Below are positions 34,958 to 43,342 of a DNA stretch of 64,000 nt, piece by piece (the first letter of the stretch is position 1; every line of letters starts with the position of its first letter). Made by a program: the position numbers and the translations under genes. Source of the stretch: Flavobacterium difficile (lineage in GTDB: Bacteria > Bacteroidota > Bacteroidia > Flavobacteriales > Flavobacteriaceae). Location of the stretch: positions 1 to 64,000 of the forward strand of contig NZ_JAAJBT010000004.1 in NCBI RefSeq assembly GCF_011392115.1, written 5' to 3'. The notes beneath the pieces are model-generated. The model saw only the letters and a list, made by a program, of their open reading frames with translations. It made no database searches and had not been told where the DNA came from.

Positions 34958-36370
34958 ATGAATACAAAATATTCCGACCTTATAAATCAAACTTTCTATT
35001 TTCCACAGGAAGAATTTACTTTAAATAAAGACCATTTACAGTTTCACGGTATAGACTTAATGAAATTAGTGGAACAATATGGAACGCCTTTAAAGTTTAC
35101 GTATTTACCTAAAATTTCTGAAAACATCAACAAAGCGAAGATGTGGTTTAGAAATTCAATGGAAAAACATGGGTATGAGGCCAAATATTTTTATTGTTAT
35201 TGTACTAAGAGTTCGCATTTTGAATTCATTTTAAATGAAGCACTTAAAAACAATATTCACATTGAAACTTCATCTGCTTTCGATATCAATATTGTAGAGA
35301 ATTTAATGGAGCAAGGTAAAATCAACAAAAATTCATTTGTGGTTTGTAACGGTTTCAAAAGAGATCAATATGTAACTAACATTGCGCGTTTAATTAATAA
35401 TGGACATAAAAACACTATTCCTGTTATTGATAATTACGAAGAATTAGACTTACTTCAAGAACAAATTGATGGTAAATTTAAAATCGGAATAAGAATTGCA
35501 GCAGAGGAAGAGCCTAAATTTGAGTTTTATACTTCACGTTTAGGAATCGGATATAAAGATATTTTACCGTTTTACAGAAAACAAATCGCTGATAATAAGA
35601 AGGTTGAACTTAAGATGCTTCACTTTTTTATTAATGCGGGTATTCGTGATACAGCTTATTACTGGAACGAGTTAGTAAAATGTTTAAAAGTATACATTGC
35701 TTTAAAAAAGGAATGTCCTTCTTTAGACAGTTTAAATATTGGTGGTGGTTTTCCAATCAAAAACTCTCTAGCTTTTGAATATGATTACCAATATATGGTA
35801 GATGAAATTCTAAATCAAATCAAAATTGCTTGTGATGAAGCAGAAGTTGACGTGCCACATATTTTTACAGAATTTGGCTCGTTTACAGTTGGTGAAGCTG
35901 GTGGCGCATTGTACCAAGTTTTATATCAAAAGAAACAAAATGATAGAGAAAATTGGAACATGATTGACTCTTCATTTATCACAACTTTACCAGATACTTG
36001 GGCAATTAATAAGCGTTTTGTAATGTTAGCTGTCAATCGTTGGAACGACGTGTATGAACGTGTACTTTTAGGCGGATTAACCTGTGATGGCGATGATTAT
36101 TACAATTCTGAACAACACATGAATGCGGTTTATTTACCAAAATACAACAAAGAAAAACCACTATATATCGGCTTTTTCAACACCGGTGCGTATCAAGAAA
36201 CAATTGGAGGTTATGGCGGATTAAGTCACTGTATTTTACCGCAACCGAAACATATTTTAATCGATAAAGATAAAAACGGAATTTTTGCTACAGAAGTATT
36301 TTCTGAGCAGCAAAATGCCGACCAGGTTTTAGAAATTTTAGGATATAATAAAAACAAGAACGAAAAATAA
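34958..36370 (+). CDS. Arginine decarboxylase (SpeA-like, short form)
   Basis: A 470-residue PLP enzyme of fold type III (alanine racemase/ornithine decarboxylase-like). The PLP Schiff-base lysine is K84 in YCYCTKSSHFEF. IETSSAFDINIVE, LKMLHFFINAGIRD, LNIGGGFPIKNS and the late LTCDGDDYYN (the substrate Cys/Asp motif) follow in the family order. Biosynthetic SpeA of E. coli has 658 residues. Bacteroidota use this shorter form. It makes agmatine from arginine. The deoxyhypusine-synthase-like gene begins 5 nt after the stop codon. Confidence 0.9.
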   Translation: MNTKYSDLINQTFYFPQEEFTLNKDHLQFHGIDLMKLVEQYGTPLKFTYLPKISENINKAKMWFRNSMEKHGYEAKYFYCYCTKSSHFEFILNEALKNNIHIETSSAFDINIVENLMEQGKINKNSFVVCNGFKRDQYVTNIARLINNGHKNTIPVIDNYEELDLLQEQIDGKFKIGIRIAAEEEPKFEFYTSRLGIGYKDILPFYRKQIADNKKVELKMLHFFINAGIRDTAYYWNELVKCLKVYIALKKECPSLDSLNIGGGFPIKNSLAFEYDYQYMVDEILNQIKIACDEAEVDVPHIFTEFGSFTVGEAGGALYQVLYQKKQNDRENWNMIDSSFITTLPDTWAINKRFVMLAVNRWNDVYERVLLGGLTCDGDDYYNSEQHMNAVYLPKYNKEKPLYIGFFNTGAYQETIGGYGGLSHCILPQPKHILIDKDKNGIFATEVFSEQQNADQVLEILGYNKNKNEK

Positions 36371-36375
36371 ATAGA

Positions 36376-37350
36376 ATGAGTAAAGGACCAATTAGTCAGT
36401 TTGTAGAAAAGCATTATTTGCATTTTAACGCTGCTGCTTTAGTTGACGCAGCTAAAGGATATGAAGAACATTTATTAGATAATGGAAAAATGATGGTAAC
36501 TTTAGCTGGTGCCATGAGTACAGCTGAGTTAGGAAAATCATTAGCAGAAATGATTCGTCAAGATAAAATTCATATTATTTCTTGTACAGGTGCAAATTTA
36601 GAAGAAGATATCATGAATTTGGTAGCGCATAATTCCTACAAAAGAGTACCAAATTACAGAGATTTATCGCCAGAAGAAGAAAGAGAATTATTAGACAATC
36701 ACTTTAATAGAGTTACAGATACTTGTATTCCTGAAGAAGAAGCTTTCCGTCGTTTACAACAACATTTATACGACATTTGGAATAATGCTGATAAAGCTGG
36801 TGAAAGATATTTTCCACATGAATTTATGTACCAAATGATCAATTCTGGTGTTTTAGAACAATACTACGAAATTGATCCTAAAGATTCTTGGATGGTTGCA
36901 GCAGCTGAAAAAAACTTGCCAATTGTAGTCCCAGGTTGGGAAGATAGTACAATGGGTAATATTTTTGCATCATACTGCATTAAAGGAGAATTTAAAGCGT
37001 CTACAACAAAAAGTGGCATCGAATACATGATGTGGTTGGCAGATTGGTATCCGAAAAACTGTGCAGGTAAAGGAATTGGTTTCTTCCAAGTTGGTGGCGG
37101 TATTGCTGGAGATTTCCCAATTTGTGTAGTTCCAATGTTGTACCAAGATATGGAAATGCATGATGTGCCATTTTGGAGTTATTTCTGTCAAATTTCAGAT
37201 TCAACTACTAGTTATGGTTCTTATTCTGGTGCTGTACCAAATGAAAAAATTACATGGGGAAAATTAGATGTCGATACACCTAAATTTATTGTAGAATCTG
37301 ATGCTACAATTGTGACACCACTAATATTTGCTTATATTTTAGGTTGGTAA
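36376..37350 (+). CDS. Deoxyhypusine synthase-like protein
   Basis: A 324-residue member of the deoxyhypusine synthase family with NAD-binding segments (GAMSTAELGKSLAEMI, SCTGANLEEDIMNLVAH, VVPGWEDSTMGN, GIGFFQVGGGIAGDFPICVVP) and the catalytic lysine K296 in ITWGKL. The enzyme fold transfers a butylamine group from spermidine to an amine. Bacteria lack eIF5A, so bacterial members are thought to use small amines or other acceptors, as homospermidine synthase does. Operon with arginine decarboxylase (5-nt gap) indicates a role in an agmatine-based polyamine pathway. No agmatinase gene lies between or beside them. Confidence 0.88.
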   Translation: MSKGPISQFVEKHYLHFNAAALVDAAKGYEEHLLDNGKMMVTLAGAMSTAELGKSLAEMIRQDKIHIISCTGANLEEDIMNLVAHNSYKRVPNYRDLSPEEERELLDNHFNRVTDTCIPEEEAFRRLQQHLYDIWNNADKAGERYFPHEFMYQMINSGVLEQYYEIDPKDSWMVAAAEKNLPIVVPGWEDSTMGNIFASYCIKGEFKASTTKSGIEYMMWLADWYPKNCAGKGIGFFQVGGGIAGDFPICVVPMLYQDMEMHDVPFWSYFCQISDSTTSYGSYSGAVPNEKITWGKLDVDTPKFIVESDATIVTPLIFAYILGW

Positions 37351-37436
37351 TAAGAAAAAAAAAAGTTTAAAAAAAATTTAAATTTTAATATTTCAATACT
37401 AAATTTGACATTTAAATTGATTAAGGCACGCAACAA

Positions 37437-37826
37437 ATGAAAAGAATAATCGTAGAGTACGCAAAATTAACAAACGAGATTTTAAACTTATTAGTTGAAA
37501 AGTTTCCTGACGGATATGATGATTCGGATATTATTCGCTTCAAAAACGCTAAGAATGAGACCATTGAAGCCGTTGAAGTTAGAACCGAAGACACTATTTA
37601 TTTAGTAAAAGTGAGTATGAAGTTAGCCGATAGAATTGAAAACTTCGATGAAGATGACGATTTATTCGCACCAGAGGAAAACTTAGATGCGTTGAAAGAG
37701 CTAGAAATTGATGATGATTCTGATGATGATGATGAAAAAGAAGAAAAAATCGAATTAGATGATGAAGAAGATGCTGATGGAAATAAAATCAGCGATGATG
37801 CTGATGATTACGACGATGAAGATTAA
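37437..37826 (+). CDS. Small protein with extremely acidic tail
   Basis: A 129-residue protein. The first 70 residues form a compact basic/hydrophobic domain (MKRIIVEYAKLTNEILNLL...VEVRTEDTIYLVKVSM), the remaining 60 are dominated by Asp and Glu. Conserved in flavobacteria, where databases sometimes call it 'DNA primase' with no primase motif visible here. The acidic tail suggests a nucleic-acid mimic, chaperone-like or metal-binding role, but none is shown. Monocistronic, with a terminator right after the stop. Confidence 0.75.
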   Translation: MKRIIVEYAKLTNEILNLLVEKFPDGYDDSDIIRFKNAKNETIEAVEVRTEDTIYLVKVSMKLADRIENFDEDDDLFAPEENLDALKELEIDDDSDDDDEKEEKIELDDEEDADGNKISDDADDYDDED

Positions 37827-37833
37827 ATCTTAA

Positions 37834-37869
37834 AAAAAATCCCGTTCCTAAATTAGAACGGGATTTTTT
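37834..37869. terminator. Bidirectional terminator
   Basis: Stem AAAAAATCCCGTTC/GAACGGGATTTTTT with an 8-nt loop between the acidic-tail gene (plus) and the convergent DinB-like gene (minus), whose stop codon overlaps the T run. Confidence 0.9.
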
Positions 37870-38380
37870 ATTTTAAATATCTTTCTTTAATTATGGTAAC
37901 GTGATGGATTTCATGTCCAGCAATGATAAATCCTAAGGCTCTAACCGAAGCAGGAGCATTATTAGCCAAACCAATATTTAAAAGCATTTTTTCTGAAAAA
38001 CTTTTAAATAAATGTATCGAAGCTAATCTTACAACTTTGTATTCTTCAATTAAATCTCCAATTGTTCGATTTGTTGCGTTTGCAGAATTAGCATAATCAT
38101 TTTCTTCATAACCAGGAAGGTTTGTTAAATCAAAACGAGCGAAACGTAAAGCTCTATAGGCAAAAATTCTCTCAGTATCTATAATATGCTGCAAAATGTC
38201 TTTTGGTGTCCACTTCCCTACTTCATATTGATATTCTAATTTATCAATTGGTAAAGATTTGAAAAAAAGCGATGTGCTCTCCAATTGATTTTCTAAATTT
38301 AGAATGAAATCATCAGTACTATTTAATGAAATATAATAACCGTAATAGTCTAAATATTCGTTTTGATTTAATTTGATCAT
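37868..38380 (-). CDS. DinB-superfamily protein
   Basis: A 170-residue four-helix protein with the DinB metal site: WTPKDILQHIIDTERIFAYRALRFAR and the C-terminal GHEIHHVTIIKERY. Such proteins bind zinc or nickel through three His. Function is unknown, some relatives act in bacillithiol-dependent transfers. The Lrp gene lies upstream on the same strand but a terminator (38394-38422) separates them. Confidence 0.88.
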   Translation of the reverse strand: MIKLNQNEYLDYYGYYISLNSTDDFILNLENQLESTSLFFKSLPIDKLEYQYEVGKWTPKDILQHIIDTERIFAYRALRFARFDLTNLPGYEENDYANSANATNRTIGDLIEEYKVVRLASIHLFKSFSEKMLLNIGLANNAPASVRALGFIIAGHEIHHVTIIKERYLK

Positions 38381-38393
38381 AAGAATTTATATT

Positions 38394-38422
38394 AAAAAAA
38401 AGGCTTTCAAAAATGAAAGCCT
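38394..38422 (-). terminator. Terminator of the Lrp gene
   Basis: On the minus strand stem AGGCTTTCA/TGAAAGCCT with a 4-nt loop is followed by eight T residues, right after the Lrp-family gene. Confidence 0.85.
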
Positions 38423-38429
38423 AAATATA

Positions 38430-38909
38430 TTACAATTCTTTGAAAATCGTATGCATTAATCGTTTTTTATCGTTAATGCTTTCTTCTAACGAAATCATTG
38501 TTTCTGTTCTGTACACACCATCGATATCATCTATTTGAAAGATAATATCTTTTGCATTTGCAGTGTCTTTTGCTCTAATTTTACAAAAGATATTAAATTT
38601 TCCTGTAGTTACTGAAGCTACTGTTACGAATGGAATTTCATTAATTCTTTCTAAAACAAATTTTGTCTGAGAGGTACTATTTAAAAATATACCCACATAT
38701 GCAATAAAAGAATAACCTAATTTTTCATAATCTAAAGTTAATGAAGATCCTTGAATAATTCCTGCATCTTCCATTTTTTTAACTCTAACATGAACCGTTC
38801 CAGCAGATATTAATAATTTTTTTGCAATATCAGTAAAAGGAATTCTAGTATTGTCAATTAACATATCTAAAATTTGGTGATCTACTTCATCTAATCTAAA
38901 CTTACTCAT
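38430..38909 (-). CDS. Lrp/AsnC-family transcriptional regulator
   Basis: A 159-residue regulator with an N-terminal winged HTH (LDEVDHQILDMLIDNTRIPFTDIAKKLLISAGTVHVRVKKM) and a C-terminal RAM/AsnC ligand-binding domain (VASVTTGKFNIFCKIRAKD, DIDGVYRTETMISL). It binds an amino acid or related metabolite and forms octamers in relatives. The frame opens two codons upstream at TTG, but the ATG at 38909 is the natural start. It lies 22 nt after the M14 peptidase gene on the same strand and may be co-transcribed with it. Confidence 0.92.
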   Translation of the reverse strand: MSKFRLDEVDHQILDMLIDNTRIPFTDIAKKLLISAGTVHVRVKKMEDAGIIQGSSLTLDYEKLGYSFIAYVGIFLNSTSQTKFVLERINEIPFVTVASVTTGKFNIFCKIRAKDTANAKDIIFQIDDIDGVYRTETMISLEESINDKKRLMHTIFKEL

Positions 38910-38930
38910 AATCAATTTTTTTACTCTTTT

Positions 38931-40049
38931 TTATATTCTAATTTTTACAGTGTCTCCAATTTTTGGATAGTTTCTATTCTCAATTTCAAATAATTCATTT
39001 TTATAATCAATGGTTTGATGTGCATAAAAATCATCTAAATTTTCAATTTGAACAATTTCGGGAATAAACATTATTTTATTACCCATCAGAACTTCCTTGT
39101 ATTGGACTGCAAATTTAATGATTTTTTCTACATTATTGTTAATAATTTTGACATTTTTAAAAATAAAATCATAAAAACATTTGTTATTTTGATAAATATG
39201 CAAATATTTGTTAAAATTTGACAGTACTACAACGTTTTCGTTACAAGATAAAATTGCCTTTTTTAAGGCAATAAAAACATATTTTCTTACAATATCTCTT
39301 TGATAATCATTCGAATAATGTCCTGCTTCAAATAAAATTGTAGGATAACCCTTGTTAGTAAAATAGTCTCCTGTGCAATTTATGTTGAAGGAATCATCAA
39401 ATCGTCCAACCTGATTGGGTATGAATTTTTCTAATTCTGTATGAATTTCTGCAATAACAGATGCCGCTCTCTTTCTTACAACGTTAAATTCACGTTCTAT
39501 ATTGTATGAAGCAGTTAAAAAAGACATAGTTGCGGGTAATTTCGTTTCAACTAATCCAAAAATTGTACGTTGATCGTGTAAATTAAAACAAAAATCTGGA
39601 TTAAAATCTGCTACAACTTTTCTTAAAATTTTACTTTCTGGCTGAGTGCACTCCAAAGCATCTCTATTTAAATCAACTTTGTTTGCGTTTTCTCTTGTAT
39701 ACAAAATGGCGCCATCTGGATTTAAAATAGGAAGTATATAGAATGTGTAGTTTTCTGATAGGGTTTCGAATTCTTTTTGGTTTAAATTTAAATAATTTAA
39801 ATAATCAACTAATCCTTTTGTTGTGGTTGATTCATTTCCATGCATTTGAGACCAAACTAAAATTTTAGTTTTTCCTTTGCCAAATTGTATAGATACTATT
39901 GGATTTTTATTTACTGAAAATCCTACTGTTTCAATTTTAAATCCTTCATGTAAAGTTTCAACAAATAAGTCGATATCTTCCATAGTGACGTATCGTCCTA
40001 CAATGGAATCATATAAATACGTTGTTGCTAATTGTAAATTGTTTTTCAT
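38931..40049 (-). CDS. M14-family zinc carboxypeptidase
   Basis: A 372-residue peptidase with zinc ligands H70 and E73 (SQMHGNEST), the LNPDGA and DLNRD substrate-binding segments, third zinc ligand in CFNLHDQRT, and a FEAGH segment where the catalytic Glu is expected. No signal peptide, so it should act in the cytoplasm, possibly on peptidoglycan-derived peptides or amidated amino acids, as relatives of the succinylglutamate desuccinylase/murein-peptide amidase type do. Divergent from the XRE regulator. One operator-like site begins 2 nt upstream of its ATG. Confidence 0.87.
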   Translation of the reverse strand: MKNNLQLATTYLYDSIVGRYVTMEDIDLFVETLHEGFKIETVGFSVNKNPIVSIQFGKGKTKILVWSQMHGNESTTTKGLVDYLNYLNLNQKEFETLSENYTFYILPILNPDGAILYTRENANKVDLNRDALECTQPESKILRKVVADFNPDFCFNLHDQRTIFGLVETKLPATMSFLTASYNIEREFNVVRKRAASVIAEIHTELEKFIPNQVGRFDDSFNINCTGDYFTNKGYPTILFEAGHYSNDYQRDIVRKYVFIALKKAILSCNENVVVLSNFNKYLHIYQNNKCFYDFIFKNVKIINNNVEKIIKFAVQYKEVLMGNKIMFIPEIVQIENLDDFYAHQTIDYKNELFEIENRNYPKIGDTVKIRI

Positions 40050-40050
40050 G

Positions 40051-40302
40051 TTACAAATGTAAATATATTAAATTTTACATTTGTAAACTAACAACTTGTA
40101 TTCTGAATAAACATTTGTAAACAGTATTAGTAGGCAATAATTAACAATTGTAAATTTATATATTTTAAAAATATAAATAGATTTAAAATCAATAAGTTAA
40201 ATATGTTTTATTATGTATTTACTTTAAGTTATATTTGCTTAATTCATATTTATTTACATTTGTAAATACCAATAATTCCAATTTATTTATTACATTTGTA
40301 AA
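40051..40302. promoter_or_regulatory. Array of TTACATTTGTAAA operator-like sites
   Basis: The 276-nt space between the divergent M14 and XRE genes holds three perfect 13-nt copies (40075-40087, 40254-40266, 40290-40302), one inverted copy (40051-40062, 12 nt) and two copies with two mismatches (40109-40121, 40142-40154). The core TTACA-TT-TGTAA is an inverted repeat as bound by dimeric HTH proteins. The plus-oriented perfect copies also contain TACATTTG, a perfect -7 box, so binding would block promoters. The last copy serves as likely -7 of the XRE gene. Confidence 0.7.
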
Positions 40303-40325
40303 CAAACAATTCAAATTGAAATACT

Positions 40326-40826
40326 ATGATTAATACAGACGATTTTGTGAAACGGTTGGAAATTATTTTTGATTATTATGGTTTAACTGCTTCTTCCTTT
40401 GCAGATAAAATTTCAGTTCAGCGTTCTAGTATTTCACACTTATTATCTGGAAGAAATAAACCCAGTTTAGATTTTATTTTAAAGGTTTTAGAGTGCTTTC
40501 CCGAAGTAGAATTATTATGGTTGTTAAATGGAAAAGGAAATTTCCCTAATGATGAAAATTATAAGCAAGATGAAACAAACGTAACCACTACTTCTATTTT
40601 AAGTTTTAATAACGAAGAAAAAAATACGCCAGATTTATTTTCTACAACAAATAATGATGAAAAAACTGCTGTAATTGAGGATGATCTTAAAAATATTTCA
40701 AATACACCAATATTTAAAACTTCGTTGAATGAATTGAATCAGAATTCTGACATTGAAAGTATTGTTGTTTTTTTTAAAGACGGAACCTTTAAAAATTATG
40801 TACAAAAAAACCCCAACCTGAAATAA
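40326..40826 (+). CDS. XRE-family transcriptional regulator
   Basis: A 166-residue protein with an N-terminal cI/Cro-type HTH (residues about 7-60: GLTASSFADKISVQRSSISHLLSGRNKPSLDFILKVL) and a long low-complexity linker to a short conserved tail (VVFFKDGTFKNY). There is no peptidase or ligand domain, and no phage genes are nearby. It is preceded by an array of palindromic sites covering its own promoter and that of the divergent peptidase gene, suggesting autoregulation. A terminator hairpin begins inside its last codons. Confidence 0.87.
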   Translation: MINTDDFVKRLEIIFDYYGLTASSFADKISVQRSSISHLLSGRNKPSLDFILKVLECFPEVELLWLLNGKGNFPNDENYKQDETNVTTTSILSFNNEEKNTPDLFSTTNNDEKTAVIEDDLKNISNTPIFKTSLNELNQNSDIESIVVFFKDGTFKNYVQKNPNLK

Positions 40827-40843
40827 ATCAGAGTTGGGATTTT
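40808..40843 (+). terminator. Terminator overlapping XRE gene end
   Basis: CCCAAC/GTTGGG plus CTGA/TCAG with a one-base bulge, preceded by an A run and followed by TTTT. The stop codon (40824-40826) lies in the loop. It may also serve the convergent lipoprotein gene. Confidence 0.65.
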
Positions 40844-40862
40844 AAAAAAAAAACTAAAACTA

Positions 40863-41876
40863 TTATTTTCTAATTAAATATACAGATGAAACTCCTGCTT
40901 CTGATCTGGTATTTAAAGGTGTTGCGTCACTACTTGTAGTTGGCAATGAAAAGGTTAGAACTGTTCCGCCTGCATTCAAGCGTTCAGCGATATATATATT
41001 GTTTGTTACACTGTCGTAAGCTACATCCACTGGATTTCCTAAAGTTGAATTTGGTCCATAAACTCTTACTTGGTTTGCCATAGTAATTGTTCCCATGTTA
41101 GGAGTTGCAGCAATTTTTGTTGAGAAATCATTAATAACAATAATTCCACCATCTGTTGCAGAAGTCGCATTTCCTACATCTGTTAAAACCATTCTATTAT
41201 CAGCTGCAGAAAAAGTAATTCCATGCGTCCTAACTAAGCCTTCAATAGTAACTCTTTTAGTAGGTAGAATATTCCCGTTTGAATTTGAAAAAAAGTTTTC
41301 GAAAATTAATAAATCACTCGCTAAGTCAGCAACCGCATATAAAGTATTTCCTTCAATATGAATTCCCCAAGTTTTAAAATTTACAGTGTATGAATTTAAA
41401 AGCGTAAAACCTGTACTTGTTTTTTGATAAACTACAAGTTTGTTTGTATTTCCATTAGCAGTATTTTGGTCTTGAGTTACTATTATCTTATCCCCTGATA
41501 CAGCAATTTCTCTTGGATTGTTAAAATCAGTATTTCCAGTAGAAGATTGTAATAATAAATTATCTGTGTTGTTAATTACAGAATTGTTTAGTCCTTTGTA
41601 TAATTGTAAAGTATTGTTGGTTCTTGATGCCAACATAAGTTCATCAGTTTCGCTGTTAAAGTAGGCACCATCTGCATCCAAACCATTAATTGTTAGTGAT
41701 TTTACTGTTGCTGAAGCAGCTAATAAATTGGTGTAAGAAACTTTTCCAGAAGTGTTACTTGTAGTAACTAATTTTAATTCTGGATTTGAAATCGGCTTAC
41801 TTAACATACCTACTTCGTCTGAACAGGACGTTGCAAATAATGCTAAAGCTGTTATTGAAAATAAAGTAGATTTCAT
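40863..41876 (-). CDS. Beta-propeller-like lipoprotein
   Basis: A 337-residue lipoprotein (signal peptide ending LFATSC). The rest has repeating blade-like units (LDADGAYFNSETDELMLASR, NNPREIAVSGDKIIVTQDQN, DVAYDSVTNNIYIAERLN), the pattern of an NHL/YVTN-type propeller of about six blades. No catalytic residues are recognisable. Likely binds something at the surface or in the periplasm. Stands alone. Confidence 0.75.
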   Translation of the reverse strand: MKSTLFSITALALFATSCSDEVGMLSKPISNPELKLVTTSNTSGKVSYTNLLAASATVKSLTINGLDADGAYFNSETDELMLASRTNNTLQLYKGLNNSVINNTDNLLLQSSTGNTDFNNPREIAVSGDKIIVTQDQNTANGNTNKLVVYQKTSTGFTLLNSYTVNFKTWGIHIEGNTLYAVADLASDLLIFENFFSNSNGNILPTKRVTIEGLVRTHGITFSAADNRMVLTDVGNATSATDGGIIVINDFSTKIAATPNMGTITMANQVRVYGPNSTLGNPVDVAYDSVTNNIYIAERLNAGGTVLTFSLPTTSSDATPLNTRSEAGVSSVYLIRK

Positions 41877-41995
41877 ATTTATAGTTTTACATATCTATGT
41901 ACGTTAAACTATAAGGTTTTGGTTTTAAAAAAATGTTTTTTTTTTATTTTTTTTTTAAAACATCAATAAAATAGAGACTTTTGAGGTAAAAAAAA

Positions 41996-42544
41996 TTAAT
42001 AAAAACTTTGCTCAGCAACTTTTCCTTTTACATTTTTAAACAAATTTTCTAAAAACTTAGCATCTTGTTCGTAGTTATTAGTGGTCATGAAAAGTTCGAA
42101 AACTATAACTTGTTTGTTTTCATAATCAAAACCAATTGGAATAATAGGTACGTTAGCTTTTTGAGCAATGTAATAATAACCAGATTTCCATGTGTCTACT
42201 TTTTTTCTTGTTCCTTCTGGCGATAATGAAAGTCTTAAAACTTCATTTTTCTCAAAAATTTTTGCAATAGTATCAACTTTATTTTCAGTTTTACTTCTAT
42301 TCAAAGGAATGCCACCCATCCATTTTAAATATGGTCCTAACGGAAATTTAAATAATTCTTTTTTGGCTAAAAAATTAATTTCTACAGGATAAGTTCCTCT
42401 GAAAAAAACTCCAATAAAAAAATCAAACCAACTTGTATGTGGAACAACTATTATTACACATTTTTTTATATGGGTATCAAAAGTGCCTTTCACTTTCCAT
42501 CCCATTACTTTAAAAAATATAAATCGGTAAATAAATTGTTTCAT
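41996..42544 (-). CDS. 1-acyl-glycerol-3-phosphate acyltransferase-like protein
   Basis: A 182-residue PlsC-family acyltransferase with catalytic H-x4-D (PHTSWFDFF), the MGGIPLNRS segment and SPEGTR. Slightly short compared with PlsC (about 240), consistent with the small acyltransferase form common in flavobacteria. The frame opens upstream at TTG (42598) with an unlikely extension, so the ATG at 42544 is used. It probably acylates lysophosphatidate or a related lipid at the inner membrane. It is divergent from the spermidine-synthase-like gene, with 53 nt between starts, and TATTTTTG at 42563-42570 (minus strand) is its likely -7 box. Confidence 0.85.
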   Translation of the reverse strand: MKQFIYRFIFFKVMGWKVKGTFDTHIKKCVIIVVPHTSWFDFFIGVFFRGTYPVEINFLAKKELFKFPLGPYLKWMGGIPLNRSKTENKVDTIAKIFEKNEVLRLSLSPEGTRKKVDTWKSGYYYIAQKANVPIIPIGFDYENKQVIVFELFMTTNNYEQDAKFLENLFKNVKGKVAEQSFY

Positions 42545-42597
42545 GTCGCAAAATTTGGTTAGCAAAAATATACTATATTTACTCAAATCAAAGCGCA

Positions 42598-43260
42598 ATG
42601 TTTAAAAAAATATTAAGTTATTTCTATCCTATAACTATTTATAATACATCGTCTTCTATTAGTAAGTCCTTAGAAGTGACTTTGTACAATGGAAAAACAA
42701 TGTTAAATACTAAAAACACCAATTATTCTTATGGTAGTTTACAAACGGTTTTAAAAAAAGGACTTATTACTATTGGTCAAGATGAAATTGATAACATGAA
42801 TGCTATTTTGTTACTTGGCGTTGCTGGTGGTAGTGTAGTTCAAACCTTGATTTCTGATTTTAAATTTTCTAAAAAGATAACGGGCGTTGAATTAGATGCC
42901 GAAATAATTGATATTGCTAATTCATATTTTGGTTTAGATAAAATTGGAAACTTTAAATGTGTTATTGCCGATGCGGAAGAGTTTGTGAAAACAAGTATTA
43001 TAACCTACAATTTAATTATTATTGATATATTTAAAGATACAGAAATGCCAAGCTTTCTTTTTGAGAAAAGTTTTATAGATAACATTAAAAAATTACTTCA
43101 AGCAAATGGATTTATTTTATTTAATACCATGCTTTTAGATAGTAATAAAAGAGACCAATTAAATCAGTATTTGAAAAATTTTGAATCTGAAAAATTTGAT
43201 GTAACGGTTCTTAAAAATGTGGAACGTTTTAACGATTTGCTCATCATTAAAAAATTATAA
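42598..43260 (+). CDS. Spermidine synthase-like Rossmann protein
   Basis: A 220-residue protein with a class I methyltransferase fold like spermidine synthases: ILLLGVAGGSVVQTLIS (nucleotide-binding glycine loop), ITGVELDAEIIDIANSYF, VIADAEEF, and IIDIFKDTEMP. The catalytic Asp and N-terminal beta domain of true spermidine synthase are not clear, so it is more likely a family member of unknown substrate. A link to the polyamine genes at 35-37 kb is possible but not supported by position. Confidence 0.78.
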   Translation: MFKKILSYFYPITIYNTSSSISKSLEVTLYNGKTMLNTKNTNYSYGSLQTVLKKGLITIGQDEIDNMNAILLLGVAGGSVVQTLISDFKFSKKITGVELDAEIIDIANSYFGLDKIGNFKCVIADAEEFVKTSIITYNLIIIDIFKDTEMPSFLFEKSFIDNIKKLLQANGFILFNTMLLDSNKRDQLNQYLKNFESEKFDVTVLKNVERFNDLLIIKKL

Positions 43261-43329
43261 ACTTAATTACTTTATATTAAAATTATCCTAAATTTCTGTG
43301 TTAGATTAGTACTTTAAGGTTATTACGAC

Positions 43330-43337
43330 TACTTTTG
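43330..43337 (+). promoter_or_regulatory. -7 box very close to a start codon
   Basis: TACTTTTG matches TAnnTTTG and ends 5 nt before the ATG at 43343, so transcription could begin at or next to the start codon (leaderless mRNA). Confidence 0.4.
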
Positions 43338-43342
43338 GAGCG

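Noticed and set aside
40051..40302. CRISPR array
   Set aside because: Repeats are only 13 nt, palindromic, unequally spaced (about 11 to 100 nt apart), and no cas genes are nearby. They fit operator sites.
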